Of a stretch of 64,000 nt of DNA, positions 7,667-16,624 are shown piece after piece (positions within the stretch are counted from its first letter, which is position 1; each line of letters begins with the position of its first letter). The notes beneath the pieces are model-generated. The model was not told where the DNA came from. It did not search any database and saw nothing but the letters and a program-made list of their open reading frames with translations. Location: positions 62,001 through 126,000 of the forward strand of contig NZ_FRAI01000005.1 of assembly GCF_900142275.1 (NCBI RefSeq), given 5' to 3'. The DNA is from Anaerobranca californiensis DSM 14826 (GTDB taxonomy: Bacteria; Bacillota; Proteinivoracia; Proteinivoracales; Proteinivoracaceae). The translations under genes were made by a program, and so were the position numbers.

Positions 7667-8742
7667 TATTTAATTGCCTCCTTTGCTCTTTTTTTAGCTA
7701 AATGTTCTCTTAATACTTGACTTAAAGCGATGGCAAATATTACTAAGGCTTGGATAATAACTACGATATCCCTTGGCAAAAAGCGGCCTACAGTAAATCC
7801 ACCTTGGGCTAGGGCACCAAATAAGATACCGGCGATTACAACTGTAAAAGGATTGTTTTTACCTACTAAAGCAACGGCTATACCTGTAAAACCGTGGCCG
7901 GAATTCATCCCTTGGATAAACCTTCCGTGGGTTCCTAACACTTCCCCAGCTCCTGCCAAACCAGCTAAGGCACCACTTATAAACATCGCTAAAATAATGT
8001 TTTTAGCTACATTAATTCCACCATATTCAGCACCATGGGGGTTAAAACCAACTGCTCTGATTTCATATCCAGATTTAGTTTTAAAAAGGAAATACCATAC
8101 GAAAAGGGCAGCTAACAGGGCTAAAATAAAGCCTCCATGAACCCTAACCGCCGGTCTTCCAATTAAAGCTCCTAAACTGGTAATTCTAGCACTATCTAAA
8201 ATATGGGGGGTACCAGGCTCTCCAGGAACTGTAGCTAATCTTCTGATACCATAAGGAATAGTTAAGAAAAAAGCAATATAGTTTAACATTATGGTGTTAA
8301 TTACTTCATTGGCACCTAATTTAGCTTTTAAAACCCCAGCAATACTTGCCCATAAACCTGCAGCTACAACGGCAATTATAAGGGTTAGGGGTAAATGGAT
8401 CAATTTAGGTAAACCGGTAAAATAAAAACCTGCCCAGCCTGCTGCAAATGCCCCAATTAGATACTGACCTTCAGCTCCGATATTGAACAAACCACACCTA
8501 AAGGCAAAGGCTACAGAAAGACCTGTTAAAATTATAGGTGTTGACCTAAAGAGAGTTGCGTAGATGTTATTTAGGTTACCAAAAGCACCTTTAAACATCC
8601 TGGTATATGCTTCTATTGGCGATACATCTGTAAACAAGATAAATAAAGAACCGATTAGCAAAGCAGCAATTACTGCCACTGCTCCGTAAAACAACTCTTG
8701 GCCCATAGTTTTAAAATATTTAATGTAAATGTTATTTTTCAT
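7666..8742 (-). CDS. nucleoside-type ABC importer permease (NupP/BmpC-like)
   Basis: At 358 residues this is the longer of the two permeases. It has about nine hydrophobic segments and the conserved FRCGLFNIGAEGQYLIGAF motif near residue 85, the counterpart of the GVINIALEG motif in the smaller partner. The two permeases should form a heterodimeric channel in the cytoplasmic membrane. The ATG at 8742 lies 8 bases after AAGGAGGG and overlaps the 3' end of the ATPase gene by 11 bases. The ordering ATPase-permease-permease is the standard one for this importer type. Confidence 0.92.
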   Translation of the reverse strand: MKNNIYIKYFKTMGQELFYGAVAVIAALLIGSLFILFTDVSPIEAYTRMFKGAFGNLNNIYATLFRSTPIILTGLSVAFAFRCGLFNIGAEGQYLIGAFAAGWAGFYFTGLPKLIHLPLTLIIAVVAAGLWASIAGVLKAKLGANEVINTIMLNYIAFFLTIPYGIRRLATVPGEPGTPHILDSARITSLGALIGRPAVRVHGGFILALLAALFVWYFLFKTKSGYEIRAVGFNPHGAEYGGINVAKNIILAMFISGALAGLAGAGEVLGTHGRFIQGMNSGHGFTGIAVALVGKNNPFTVVIAGILFGALAQGGFTVGRFLPRDIVVIIQALVIFAIALSQVLREHLAKKRAKEAIK

Positions 8743-10276
8743 CAGTTACACCCTCCTTTTTAAGGGTTGAACCAGTCATCATTGCCCCTAGCTCAAACTC
8801 ATCAACATTTTTAGCATCGACTATTCCCACTATTTGCCCATCATATATTACAGCAATTCTATCACTTAATGACATTACTTCCTGTAGTTCAGCAGAAACC
8901 AGTAACACTGCTTTCCCTTGATCCCTCTGTTCAATAATTCTTTTATGGATAAACTCAATTGCACCTATATCTACCCCACGGGTTGGTTGAGATGCGATGA
9001 GGAGATCCGGCTGTTGAGAAATTTCCCTTGCGATGATTACCTTTTGTTGATTACCCCCCGAAAGGGATCGGATTTTTACATCTGCACTAGGTGTTCTAAC
9101 ATCAAATTCCGGTATTAACTTATCGGCATTTCTTTTAATCTCTTTATAATCTAAATAAAAAGGTTTTGCAAAAGGTGGTTTATAATGGAATCCTAAAATT
9201 AAATTTTCTGCAATGTTATAATCTAAAATTGAACCCCTTTTATGTCTATCTTCAGGAATATGGCCTACTCCAGATTCTTTAATACTTCTAGGTGAGTGGT
9301 TTAGAATATCTTGACCTTTATAGATTATTTTACCTTTAGTTGCTTTTCTTAAACCAGTAAGGACTTCTACTAATTCACTTTGGCCATTACCTTCTACACC
9401 TGCAAAACCTAAGATTTCTCCCTTTCTAATACTAAAACTTATATTTTTTAGAGCAGGTAAACCCCGATTATCATTGGCACACAAATCTTTAACTTCTAAA
9501 ATTACTTCACCAGGATTTCCTTCTTTTTTCTCTACCCTTAACAACACTTCTCTACCAACCATCATTTTTGCAATATCATTTTCATTAACTTCATCGGTGT
9601 TGACAGTACCAATGGTTTTTCCTTGTCTTAAAACAGTAATTCTATCGGAAATAGCCTTTACTTCTTTTAATTTATGGGTAATAAAAATAATAGTTTTACC
9701 CTGTTTTTTTAGGGTCCTAAAAATCTCAAAAAGTTCTTCAATTTCCTGAGGTGTCAGTACCGCCGTTGGTTCGTCAAAAATTAACAGATCAGCACCTCTA
9801 AACAAGGTTTTTAATATTTCTACCCTCTGCTGCATACCAACGGAGATATTTTCGATAACTTCATCTGGTTTAATCATTAACTTATAACGGTCAGAAATTT
9901 CCTGTACTTTTTTTGTGGCGGTTTTGATATCTAATACCCCATTAGAAGCAGGTTCTGAGCCTAAAATGATATTTTCTACAACGGTAAAATTCTCCACTAA
10001 CATAAAATGTTGGTGAACCATTCCTATTCCTAGTTTTATGGCATCATTGGGGCCAGAAACGGTATAAGGCTGTCCTTTATAATAAATTTCACCGCCATCT
10101 TGGTGATATAAGCCAAAAATTATATTCATCAAGGTAGATTTCCCTGCACCATTTTCGCCAACGATTGCATGGATTTCCCCTTCCCTTACTTCCAAATTCA
10201 CATCATCATTTGCCACTACTCCAGGAAAGACTTTTCGAACATCTACTAGTTTTAAAATAACATTTGAGGACATCAT
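8732..10276 (-). CDS. nucleoside-type ABC importer ATPase with two nucleotide-binding domains (NupO/BmpB-like)
   Basis: The protein has two fused ABC domains. The first shows GENGAGKST (Walker A), ISVGMQQRVEI (signature) and LLIFDEPTAVL (Walker B). The second, beginning near residue 260, has a degenerate Walker A (GVEGNGQSEL), an intact LSGGNQQK signature and LLIASQPTRG in place of the usual DEP. This asymmetry is normal for sugar- and nucleoside-type ATPases such as RbsA and NupO. Length (514) is typical. There are adjacent ATG codons at 10276 and 10273; either fits the GGGGGA site. A 15-bp-arm hairpin separates it from the lipoprotein gene. Confidence 0.93.
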   Translation of the reverse strand: MMSSNVILKLVDVRKVFPGVVANDDVNLEVREGEIHAIVGENGAGKSTLMNIIFGLYHQDGGEIYYKGQPYTVSGPNDAIKLGIGMVHQHFMLVENFTVVENIILGSEPASNGVLDIKTATKKVQEISDRYKLMIKPDEVIENISVGMQQRVEILKTLFRGADLLIFDEPTAVLTPQEIEELFEIFRTLKKQGKTIIFITHKLKEVKAISDRITVLRQGKTIGTVNTDEVNENDIAKMMVGREVLLRVEKKEGNPGEVILEVKDLCANDNRGLPALKNISFSIRKGEILGFAGVEGNGQSELVEVLTGLRKATKGKIIYKGQDILNHSPRSIKESGVGHIPEDRHKRGSILDYNIAENLILGFHYKPPFAKPFYLDYKEIKRNADKLIPEFDVRTPSADVKIRSLSGGNQQKVIIAREISQQPDLLIASQPTRGVDIGAIEFIHKRIIEQRDQGKAVLLVSAELQEVMSLSDRIAVIYDGQIVGIVDAKNVDEFELGAMMTGSTLKKEGVTDEK

Positions 10277-10334
10277 TTTTCCCCCTTACTATATTTAAGA
10301 AGTCTTTATTGTTGCTAAATTTCCTTAGACAGTA

Positions 10335-10366
10335 ATACTGTCACACCTTAAAAGGTGTGACAGTAT
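10335..10366. repeat. 15-bp perfect hairpin between the BMP lipoprotein and ATPase genes
   Basis: Arms 10335-10349 and 10352-10366 (core ACTGTCACACCTT) are exact complements around two bases. No T run follows on the minus strand, so full termination is unlikely. Such hairpins after a binding-protein gene commonly stabilise its mRNA or reduce expression of the genes behind it; that role is inferred here. Confidence 0.7.
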
Positions 10367-10373
10367 AGAAAGT

Positions 10374-11459
10374 TTATTCAGGTCTTCCTTCAGTCATCCA
10401 GTCAGGTACTTTTATTGTACCATTAATTATTCCTTTTCTGATTTCATTGATTTTTTCAGCATGCTGTGCTGTTACCTTTGATTTCATTTCTTTAATTGCA
10501 TTTAACTGTGCTTCAGTTATATCACCGGCATCTTTTGCAGCTTGCTCATCTACATCGATATTTACTAAATCTGTTAAACCAACACCATCGATGGCTAAGT
10601 CAAACATTACAGCTTCGCCACCGGCAAATTCACCATCTTGTAATCTTTTAACTGTTTCAAATACTGCAACATCTACCCTTTTTAGCATACTGGCAATACC
10701 GTAACCAGGTGCTAAGAAGTTTTGGTTAGAGTCTACACCAATGGCGTAAATTCCCCTTTCCATAGCAGCTTCAAATAATCCACCACCGGTACCTCCAGAA
10801 GCATGGTAAATTACATCTGCTCCAGAGTCAATTTGAGATAAAGCAATTTCTTTACCAGTAGCTGGATCACCGAAGCTTCCTGCATATTGGCTAAGAACTT
10901 TAATATCAGGATTGATATATTGAGCCCCAGCGATAAAACCACCTTCAAAGCGGTGAATTAATGGGAAACTAATTCCACCGATGAAACCGATGGTATCAGT
11001 TTCAGTAACAAGGGCAGCTAACGCTCCTGCTAAGAAAGAACCTTGATGTTCTGCAAATACTAAACTAACAACATTTGGAAGGTCAACTACAGAGTCGATA
11101 ATAGCAAATTTAATGTCAGGATATTCTTCAGCCACTGTTTTTAAAGAATCAGCCATTTGGAAACCTACAGCAATTACTAAATCAAAACCTTCTTCTGCAA
11201 ATCCCCTTAAGTAGTCAGCATCTTCAGCTGAATCTCTAGGCTCAACATAGTCAAATGTGATACCTAGTTCTTTTTCAGCCCTCAACAAACCTCTGTGGGC
11301 AGAATCGTTAAATGATTTGTCACCTAAACCTCCGGTGGAATAAACGATAGCTACCCTTAATTTTTCTTCACCATCATCGGCTTTTCCACCACCACATCCC
11401 GTTAAAGCAACGGAAAATACCATAAGTGTTACTAATAAGATAATAAGATTTTTTTTCAC
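10374..11459 (-). CDS. BMP-family nucleoside-binding lipoprotein
   Basis: The N terminus is a lipoprotein signal: MKKN, a hydrophobic stretch and the lipobox LTGC, placing Cys near position 22. The mature part matches the BMP (PnrA/NupN) family, with GGLGDKSFND near residue 45, FAEHQGSFLAGALAAL and GGTGGGLFEAA. It should be the extracytoplasmic receptor that hands nucleosides to the two permeases encoded downstream. The start is GTG at 11459 after GAGGAGGG. It is the first importer gene and lies directly behind the GntR regulator gene, the same arrangement as in several Bacillus and Clostridium genomes. The exact ligand cannot be told from sequence. Confidence 0.93.
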   Translation of the reverse strand: MKKNLIILLVTLMVFSVALTGCGGGKADDGEEKLRVAIVYSTGGLGDKSFNDSAHRGLLRAEKELGITFDYVEPRDSAEDADYLRGFAEEGFDLVIAVGFQMADSLKTVAEEYPDIKFAIIDSVVDLPNVVSLVFAEHQGSFLAGALAALVTETDTIGFIGGISFPLIHRFEGGFIAGAQYINPDIKVLSQYAGSFGDPATGKEIALSQIDSGADVIYHASGGTGGGLFEAAMERGIYAIGVDSNQNFLAPGYGIASMLKRVDVAVFETVKRLQDGEFAGGEAVMFDLAIDGVGLTDLVNIDVDEQAAKDAGDITEAQLNAIKEMKSKVTAQHAEKINEIRKGIINGTIKVPDWMTEGRPE

Positions 11460-11487
11460 TAAAATGCCCTCCTCTTTTTTTATATAA

Positions 11488-11506
11488 TTAAGGCAAAATG
11501 CCTTAA
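11488..11506. repeat. short palindrome upstream of the BMP lipoprotein gene
   Basis: Arms TTAAGGCA and TGCCTTAA surround three A. It fills most of the 50-base gap between the gntR stop and the lipoprotein start. It may be an operator for the adjacent GntR protein or a small processing hairpin; the sequence alone does not decide. Confidence 0.5.
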
Positions 11507-11509
11507 AAA

Positions 11510-12247
11510 TTAAACCCTTTTTCTCACTACATGAAAGGCAAATTTATCTGCCCTAAAATAGTTTTTAGAATAAAGAATAGGTTGCTCATCATTGGTAAAG
11601 TGTACTTGCTCTAACAATAACAGTGGTGTCCTTGAGGAAATCTCTAAAGCGTCGGCAAGTTTAAAATTAGCTAACACTGGCACTATTTCTGATACCGCAT
11701 AAGTAATCCTTTTATTATAATGTTTCTCTAAAACTTCAAAGATTGAGCCTTCTATATTTTGAAATAAATTTTGATCTAAATCTCCCTGAACAAGTTTATC
11801 AATACAAAACACAACTGGTTCACCATTTGCAGTTCTTACCCTCTCTATTTTAATCAATTGGGAGGGAAAATTCAACTTTAATTTTTGTCTATCCTTATCA
11901 TCGGGATCTACAATTTGTACTGATAAAATTTTTGTTCCTGCTTTTAAATTAAGTTGTTCAATACTTTCTGTTACACTAAACAGATGTTCAATTCCACTTT
12001 TAATTTTAGTTGGAGTACTATTAACAAATGTTCCTACCCCATGTTTTTTTATAAGGACATTTTCCTCTTCTAGTACCCTTAAGGCTTCCCTTAAAGTAGG
12101 GCGACTTACACCAAAATCCTTTGCCAATTCAAACTCAGAAGGTAATTTACTTCCATTAGTATAATACCCTTTTTTGATAAGTTCTAGTAATTTATCTTTT
12201 ACTATTAAATATAAAGGACGGGGGTCTCTTTTTACACTATTCATCAT
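11510..12247 (-). CDS. GntR/HutC-family transcriptional regulator with UTRA domain
   Basis: Residues 1-75 form a GntR winged helix-turn-helix, with GSKLPSEFELAKDFGVSRPT followed by LREALRVLEEENVL. The C-terminal 150 residues have the UTRA effector-binding pattern of the HutC subfamily (IKIERVRTANGEPV, LLLLEQVHFTNDEQPILYS). It resembles B. subtilis YmfC, which also follows ftsK/spoIIIE. Its position directly before the BMP importer suggests it senses a nucleoside or related sugar and controls that operon. The start is ATG at 12247 after AGGGAGAG; an ATG ten codons upstream falls within the candidate operator and lacks a ribosome site. Confidence 0.9.
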   Translation of the reverse strand: MMNSVKRDPRPLYLIVKDKLLELIKKGYYTNGSKLPSEFELAKDFGVSRPTLREALRVLEEENVLIKKHGVGTFVNSTPTKIKSGIEHLFSVTESIEQLNLKAGTKILSVQIVDPDDKDRQKLKLNFPSQLIKIERVRTANGEPVVFCIDKLVQGDLDQNLFQNIEGSIFEVLEKHYNKRITYAVSEIVPVLANFKLADALEISSRTPLLLLEQVHFTNDEQPILYSKNYFRADKFAFHVVRKRV

Positions 12248-12266
12248 TTCTTCTCTCCCTGGTAAG

Positions 12267-12297
12267 ATGTCATACATCTAACATATATATACGACAT
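12267..12297. promoter_or_regulatory. candidate operator upstream of the GntR regulator
   Basis: Half sites ATGTCGTA and TATGACAT (7 of 8 complementary) flank 15 AT-rich bases that include a possible -10. The placement suits autoregulation by the GntR protein. This is a weak, pattern-based call. Confidence 0.35.
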
Positions 12298-12304
12298 TAA
12301 TTTT

Positions 12305-12338
12305 AAAAATCCTTCTTTTTTTAAAAAGATTTTCAAAA
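12305..12338 (-). terminator. weak candidate terminator after ftsK
   Basis: Downstream of the ftsK stop the minus strand can pair AAAATC-TTTTT with AAAAAG-GGATTTT around a few A, with a bulge. The stem is almost all A-T and the T tract is poor, so this is tentative. Confidence 0.35.
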
Positions 12339-12340
12339 GA

Positions 12341-14641
12341 TTATTTTAATATCTCTTCAAGTTGTTTAGATGTGATTAATACCCTTCGGGCCTTACTGCC
12401 TTCAAAACCTCCAACAATCCCCATTTTCTCTAAATCATCTATTATTCTAGCTGCCCTGTTATAACCTATTCTAAATCTTCTCTGTAAAAGGGAAATTGAA
12501 GCTTGTTTAGTATCAACAACCAGTTGTGCAGCTTCATTAAAGAGTTCATCTAGTTCATAATTATCAACCTTTTCATCATTTTCAGCTTCAAAGTTTTCAT
12601 CATATTCCGGGGTTTGATTTTGCTTAACATATGATACTAACTTTTCCACTTCTTCATCGGAAATGTATGAACTCTGAGCCCTGATGGGTTTAGCTGCCCC
12701 CACAGGATAATAGAGCATATCACCTTTACCTAACAGTTTTTCTGCTCCTCCCATATCTAGTATTGTCCTAGAATCTGCTCCAGAGGAAACTGCAAAGGCA
12801 ATCCTTGAAGTTATATTAGCTTTAATTACACCTGTTATGACATCAACTGAAGGTCTTTGGGTAGCCACTATCAAGTGAATTCCCGATGCCCTAGCCATTT
12901 GTGCTAATCTACAAATACAATCTTCCACATCCCTCGGTGCCACCATCATTAAATCCGCCAATTCATCAATAATAACAACGATAAATGGTAGTTTTTCATC
13001 GGGAGTTATAGCATTATAACGGTTGATATCCCTAACCCCTAATTTTGCAAAGAGTTCATACCGACTTTCCATTTCTTTTACTACTTTTTTTAAAGCAAAA
13101 GCGGCATTTTTAGGGTCAGTAACTACCGGTGCTAAAAGATGAGGGATGCCATTGTAAACATTTAATTCTACAACTTTAGGATCAACCATCAAAAACCTAA
13201 CTTCATCGGGAGTAGCTTTAAACAAAATACTAGCTATTATAGTATTTACACAAACACTTTTACCAGAACCTGTGGCACCTGCTATTAAAATGTGGGGCAT
13301 TTGGGTAAAATCAGCTATTAATGGTTCTCCAGCAATATCTTTACCTAATGCTACCGTTAGTTTTGATGGATTATCCAGAAATCCTTTTGTTTCTATAACT
13401 TCTCTTAAGTATACAGTAGCCTTTGTAGTATTAGGGACTTCGATACCAATTGCTGCTTTTCCTGGGATTGGAGCTTCAATTCTAATACCGGTTGCCGCTA
13501 AACTTAAGGCTAAATCGTCACTTAAACTGAGAATTTTACTCACTTTTACACCAACAGCAGGTTGTAGTTCAAACCTAGTAATGGTTGGTCCCCGGTGAAT
13601 GTGGGTAATTTTAGCACTAACACCGAAACTTTGTAAAGTTTCCAAAAGAATTTTTGCTTGTCCTTCGATATCTCTTTGACTTCTAACTTCCTTTGTCCTG
13701 GAAGGTTTTTGTAAAATAGACAATGGTGGTAAGGTATAGGGAACATTCATTTTTTTTATCTCAAAATTATTTTGAGATAAATCTTTATCTTCTAAGGAAA
13801 TGTTACTTTGATTTTTAGGTGGAAATTTAACAACTATATTTCCTTCTAAATCTCTGTATAATTTTTTATCCCTTTGTTCTTCATCCCCAATACTTTCTTC
13901 GTAATCCTGAAAGGTGAATTCTAATTGATCCCCATTTATTGCTATTTTATTATCTTTAGTGCTATCTTCTATATTTACAGAATTTAAATCATTATTCCTT
14001 TCTTCTGTAATTGTATTTTTAGTAATTGTTTTTTTATTTTTATATTTTTGATACACGATAATTATTCCTTCTAGAATAGATCGATATAATTTTTTTAAAC
14101 CTTTACCTATAATTTTTAATATTTTCGCTATAGAAATGTCTAAAATTAAAATCATTCCAATTATTAAAAAGGAAATAGCTGTTAAAAATGTTCCAATAAC
14201 CCCTAAACCCTTTAAAAAAATCACTGATAAAAGTGCCCCTAATATTCCTCCCCCTTCACCCCGTAAGCCAAGACGTAAAATTTCAAAATTAGAAATAGGT
14301 TCAGCTATAGGAAATAAAGCAACAACGTGATTTGTTAACAAAAATGTCCAATAAAAAATTATTATTCCTAATACTCTATTATTCATCTTTAAACTGAATT
14401 CTTTATCAAACATTAGCTTAAAACTATAAATTAGTAATAAAAAAGGTATAAATAAAGAACTCTTACCAGCTAGCAAAAATAGCAATCTATGAATAGTTTG
14501 TCCAATTTTACCCACTTGATCAGTGAATATTAAGCTAGCTAGACTTAAACCTGCTATTGTAGCAAAGATAATAGCTTTTAATTCGTTTTTAAATTTGATA
14601 TTAGTTTCTTTATTAATTTTCTTTATCTTTTTTCGTTGCAA
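12341..14641 (-). CDS. ftsK: FtsK/SpoIIIE-family DNA translocase
   Basis: The protein (766 residues) has four or more membrane segments in the first 175 residues, a charged linker, then a RecA-like motor. The motor has [12 protein letters not shown] (Walker A, about residue 455) and [12 protein letters not shown] (Walker B). The C-terminal gamma winged helix that reads chromosome-orientation sequences is present ([20 protein letters not shown]). It pumps chromosomal DNA through the septum during division and, as SpoIIIE, into the forespore. In this genomic position the B. subtilis gene is spoIIIE; sequence does not separate the two names. The start is TTG at 14641 after GGGGGGA. Confidence 0.94.
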   Translation of the reverse strand: MQRKKIKKINKETNIKFKNELKAIIFATIAGLSLASLIFTDQVGKIGQTIHRLLFLLAGKSSLFIPFLLLIYSFKLMFDKEFSLKMNNRVLGIIIFYWTFLLTNHVVALFPIAEPISNFEILRLGLRGEGGGILGALLSVIFLKGLGVIGTFLTAISFLIIGMILILDISIAKILKIIGKGLKKLYRSILEGIIIVYQKYKNKKTITKNTITEERNNDLNSVNIEDSTKDNKIAINGDQLEFTFQDYEESIGDEEQRDKKLYRDLEGNIVVKFPPKNQSNISLEDKDLSQNNFEIKKMNVPYTLPPLSILQKPSRTKEVRSQRDIEGQAKILLETLQSFGVSAKITHIHRGPTITRFELQPAVGVKVSKILSLSDDLALSLAATGIRIEAPIPGKAAIGIEVPNTTKATVYLREVIETKGFLDNPSKLTVALGKDIAGEPLIADFTQMPHILIAGATGSGKSVCVNTIIASILFKATPDEVRFLMVDPKVVELNVYNGIPHLLAPVVTDPKNAAFALKKVVKEMESRYELFAKLGVRDINRYNAITPDEKLPFIVVIIDELADLMMVAPRDVEDCICRLAQMARASGIHLIVATQRPSVDVITGVIKANITSRIAFAVSSGADSRTILDMGGAEKLLGKGDMLYYPVGAAKPIRAQSSYISDEEVEKLVSYVKQNQTPEYDENFEAENDEKVDNYELDELFNEAAQLVVDTKQASISLLQRRFRIGYNRAARIIDDLEKMGIVGGFEGSKARRVLITSKQLEEILK

Positions 14642-14657
14642 ATATATCCCCCCAATT

Positions 14658-15482
14658 CTACAAAAGGAGCAAAACTAAAATACCAATAAACCAGCAGTAA
14701 AAAGAAAAATAGTGTAATTTACCCTTCTTCAAAAATGCTACTAACCATTTAATAGCTATTATTCCGGAAATTGCAGAAAATATTAATCCAAAGATATAAG
14801 GGAGTGCTAAACTCTGATCAAAACCTGTTTCTAAGACTTCTTTAACCTCTAACAATGTAGCACCTAAAATAGCTGGAATAGATAATAAAAAGGAGTATCT
14901 GACAGCTGTTTCTTTATCCATTTTTCTCAGCAATGCTCCTGCAATAGTGGAACCAGATCGAGAGATACCGGGAAAAATTGCCAAGCTTTGAAAGGCCCCT
15001 ACTATAATTGCATCTAAAATGCCTATCTCCCCTTCTTTTTTATAGCCTGGATTGAGTTTTTGAGAGATCCATAAAATAAAACCTGTTACTAATAATGCAA
15101 TGCCTATAGCGGTATTATTATGATAGAAGCTGACAAAAAAATCTTTAAATAATACCCCTATTGTCCCTGTAACTAAAGTACCTAAAATTAACATAAAAAT
15201 AAGATTTCGATCATTTTTTGTTTTTAGAGATTCAAAGGTTTCATTTTTAGTTATAGTTCTCGGCAGATCTACTACAGCTTTTAGTAATTTAATAATATCA
15301 GACCCAAAAATCCAAAATACTGAAAACAATGTACCTATATGTACCACAACTTCAAAGGTTATTCCTGGTTGTTTTACTCCTAATAAATTTTGAGTTAGCA
15401 CAATATGGGCTGAACTACTTACAGGGATAAATTCTGTAAGTCCCTGTACTATACCTACAATAATTGCTTCTAAAATTGTCAC
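14658..15482 (-). CDS. uppP: undecaprenyl-diphosphate phosphatase (BacA/UppP)
   Basis: UppP removes a phosphate from undecaprenyl pyrophosphate so the lipid carrier can be reused for peptidoglycan; overexpression gives bacitracin resistance in known cases. The N-terminal signature [14 protein letters not shown] (about residues 14-27) and the second [10 protein letters not shown] motif (about 170-180) are both intact, with about eight membrane segments. The length (274) is typical. The start is GTG at 15482 after TTAGGAGAGG. It sits 16 bases upstream of ftsK and has its own extended -10 promoter behind a strong terminator. B. subtilis does not keep uppP at this site, so its place here is a local difference. 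Confidence 0.95.
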   Translation of the reverse strand: MTILEAIIVGIVQGLTEFIPVSSSAHIVLTQNLLGVKQPGITFEVVVHIGTLFSVFWIFGSDIIKLLKAVVDLPRTITKNETFESLKTKNDRNLIFMLILGTLVTGTIGVLFKDFFVSFYHNNTAIGIALLVTGFILWISQKLNPGYKKEGEIGILDAIIVGAFQSLAIFPGISRSGSTIAGALLRKMDKETAVRYSFLLSIPAILGATLLEVKEVLETGFDQSLALPYIFGLIFSAISGIIAIKWLVAFLKKGKLHYFSFYCWFIGILVLLLL

Positions 15483-15513
15483 AATATATCCTCTCCTAAG
15501 TCATTTTTTTATA

Positions 15514-15522
15514 ATTATAACA
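15514..15522 (-). promoter_or_regulatory. extended -10 promoter candidate for uppP-ftsK
   Basis: The minus strand reads TGTTATAAT, an extended -10 (TGn-TATAAT), 31 bases above the uppP start and just after the ylzJ terminator. No good -35 hexamer is visible. Confidence 0.5.
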
Positions 15523-15530
15523 CAGATATT

Positions 15531-15581
15531 GGAAAGAAAAAAGAGAAACCTAAGCTGCCCTTTTGCGGCGTCTCAGGTTTC
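15531..15581 (-). terminator. strong intrinsic terminator after tepA-ylzJ
   Basis: Minus strand: GAAACCTGAG and a second GC-rich segment pair across an AAAA loop with complementary bases ending in AGGTTTC, followed by TCTTTTTTCTTT. This is the most GC-rich terminator stem in the window. Confidence 0.9.
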
Positions 15582-15587
15582 TTAAAC

Positions 15588-15806
15588 TTAGAAAGGGTAT
15601 AGATTGATAATAGAACCTGGTTGGAATTGGGGATTTAAATAATCATTGGAATCAGTACTGATTAGCCTTACTATTTTACATTGGCTATCATTTATTTTTT
15701 CAATTATTATTTTTTTACCAACACCCAAGTCTATTTCCTGATATTGTAAATTATTAATTTCAGATGGAAAAATTTGTTCAATTGGTACAATGGTATATAA
15801 AAGCAT
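15588..15806 (-). CDS. ylzJ: YlzJ-like small protein
   Basis: This is a 72-residue protein beginning MLLYTIVPIEQIFP, the conserved start of the YlzJ family, which in Bacillus is encoded immediately behind tepA as here. Function is unknown. ATG at 15806 is preferred because AGGCGGTGA lies 5 bases upstream; the GTG three codons earlier is inside that ribosome site. There is no signal peptide or membrane segment. The gene begins 12 bases after the tepA stop, so the pair is surely cotranscribed and ends at the strong terminator. Confidence 0.75.
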   Translation of the reverse strand: MLLYTIVPIEQIFPSEINNLQYQEIDLGVGKKIIIEKINDSQCKIVRLISTDSNDYLNPQFQPGSIINLYPF

Positions 15807-15818
15807 ATTTTTCACCGC

Positions 15819-16523
15819 CTAATGTAAATGGTTTTCTGCCTTTTCAATTAATTCTTTTAATTTATTAACACTATTACCTAATCCGCCTACTTCATCTATT
15901 AATCCGTGTTTAACTGCATCTTTTCCTACTAATACTGTCCCAATATCCCTCGCCAACTCACCAGTCCTGAACATCAATTCTTTAAACTTTTCAGCTGTCA
16001 TGTTAGAATTTTCTGCGACAAACCTTACTATTCTATCTTGCATTTTATCTAAGTATTCATATGTCTGAGGAACTGAGATTACTAGCCCCGTTAATCGGAC
16101 AGGATGGATAGTCATGGTCGCCGTTTCTGCTATAAAAGAATAATTGGTAGAAACAGCAATTGGCACACCTATGCTATGTCCACCCCCGAGGACTAAGGAA
16201 ACAGTTGGTTTTGTTAAACTCTTAATCATTTCTGCAATAGCTAATCCTGCTTCTACATCTCCTCCTACTGTATTTAATATTACCAATAAACCTTTAACAT
16301 TTGGATTTTGTTCAACTGCAACTAATTGTGGTATTATGTGTTCATACTTTGTCGTTTTATTTTGAGGAGGTAAAACGGTATGTCCTTCTACTTGACCAAT
16401 TATTGTCATAACATGAATACTATTATCCACTACAGGAATATTTAGTTGGCCTAGTTGTTGAATGTTTACTCTAGTATCTCCTTGATGTGGATTAGGATTT
16501 TGTTGATTTTGTTTAAAATCCAT
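15819..16523 (-). CDS. tepA: ClpP-class serine protease TepA (translocation-enhancing protein)
   Basis: The 234-residue protein has a ClpP/crotonase-type fold with the nucleophile S117 in GGGHSIG and catalytic H140 in MTIHPVR. Around residue 85 [11 protein letters not shown] forms the oxyanion-hole strand seen in ClpP and SppA relatives. B. subtilis TepA is cytoplasmic and was reported to aid protein secretion and spore outgrowth. It has a Gln/Asn-rich leader of about 20 residues and no signal peptide. The start ATG follows AAGGAGTGA. It lies between rnj and ylzJ; rnj ends in a terminator before it, but I could not find a convincing promoter for it. Confidence 0.9.
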   Translation of the reverse strand: MDFKQNQQNPNPHQGDTRVNIQQLGQLNIPVVDNSIHVMTIIGQVEGHTVLPPQNKTTKYEHIIPQLVAVEQNPNVKGLLVILNTVGGDVEAGLAIAEMIKSLTKPTVSLVLGGGHSIGVPIAVSTNYSFIAETATMTIHPVRLTGLVISVPQTYEYLDKMQDRIVRFVAENSNMTAEKFKELMFRTGELARDIGTVLVGKDAVKHGLIDEVGGLGNSVNKLKELIEKAENHLH

Positions 16524-16576
16524 TTTTAATCACTCCTTCTTCTATCTTAGTTTTATCAAATTATTTATCTTTTAAA

Positions 16577-16616
16577 CAAAAAAAAGAGATTTACTGAATT
16601 TAATCAATAAATCTCT
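16577..16616 (-). terminator. terminator after the RNase J gene
   Basis: Minus-strand arms GAGATTTA and TAAATCTC, extended inward by a TTGA/TCA-type pairing, are followed by eight T. It begins 9 bases after the rnj stop. Confidence 0.85.
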
Positions 16617-16624
16617 CATTTCTC

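Noticed and set aside
7730-8140. 136-codon open frame on the plus strand within the importer permease gene
   Set aside because: It is a frame shadow of a membrane protein gene; Lys/Pro/Ala-rich translation without start signals.
9500-9800. Degenerate second ABC domain of the importer ATPase as a sign of a pseudogene
   Set aside because: Asymmetric nucleotide-binding sites are normal in nucleoside- and sugar-type fused ATPases; the frame is intact.
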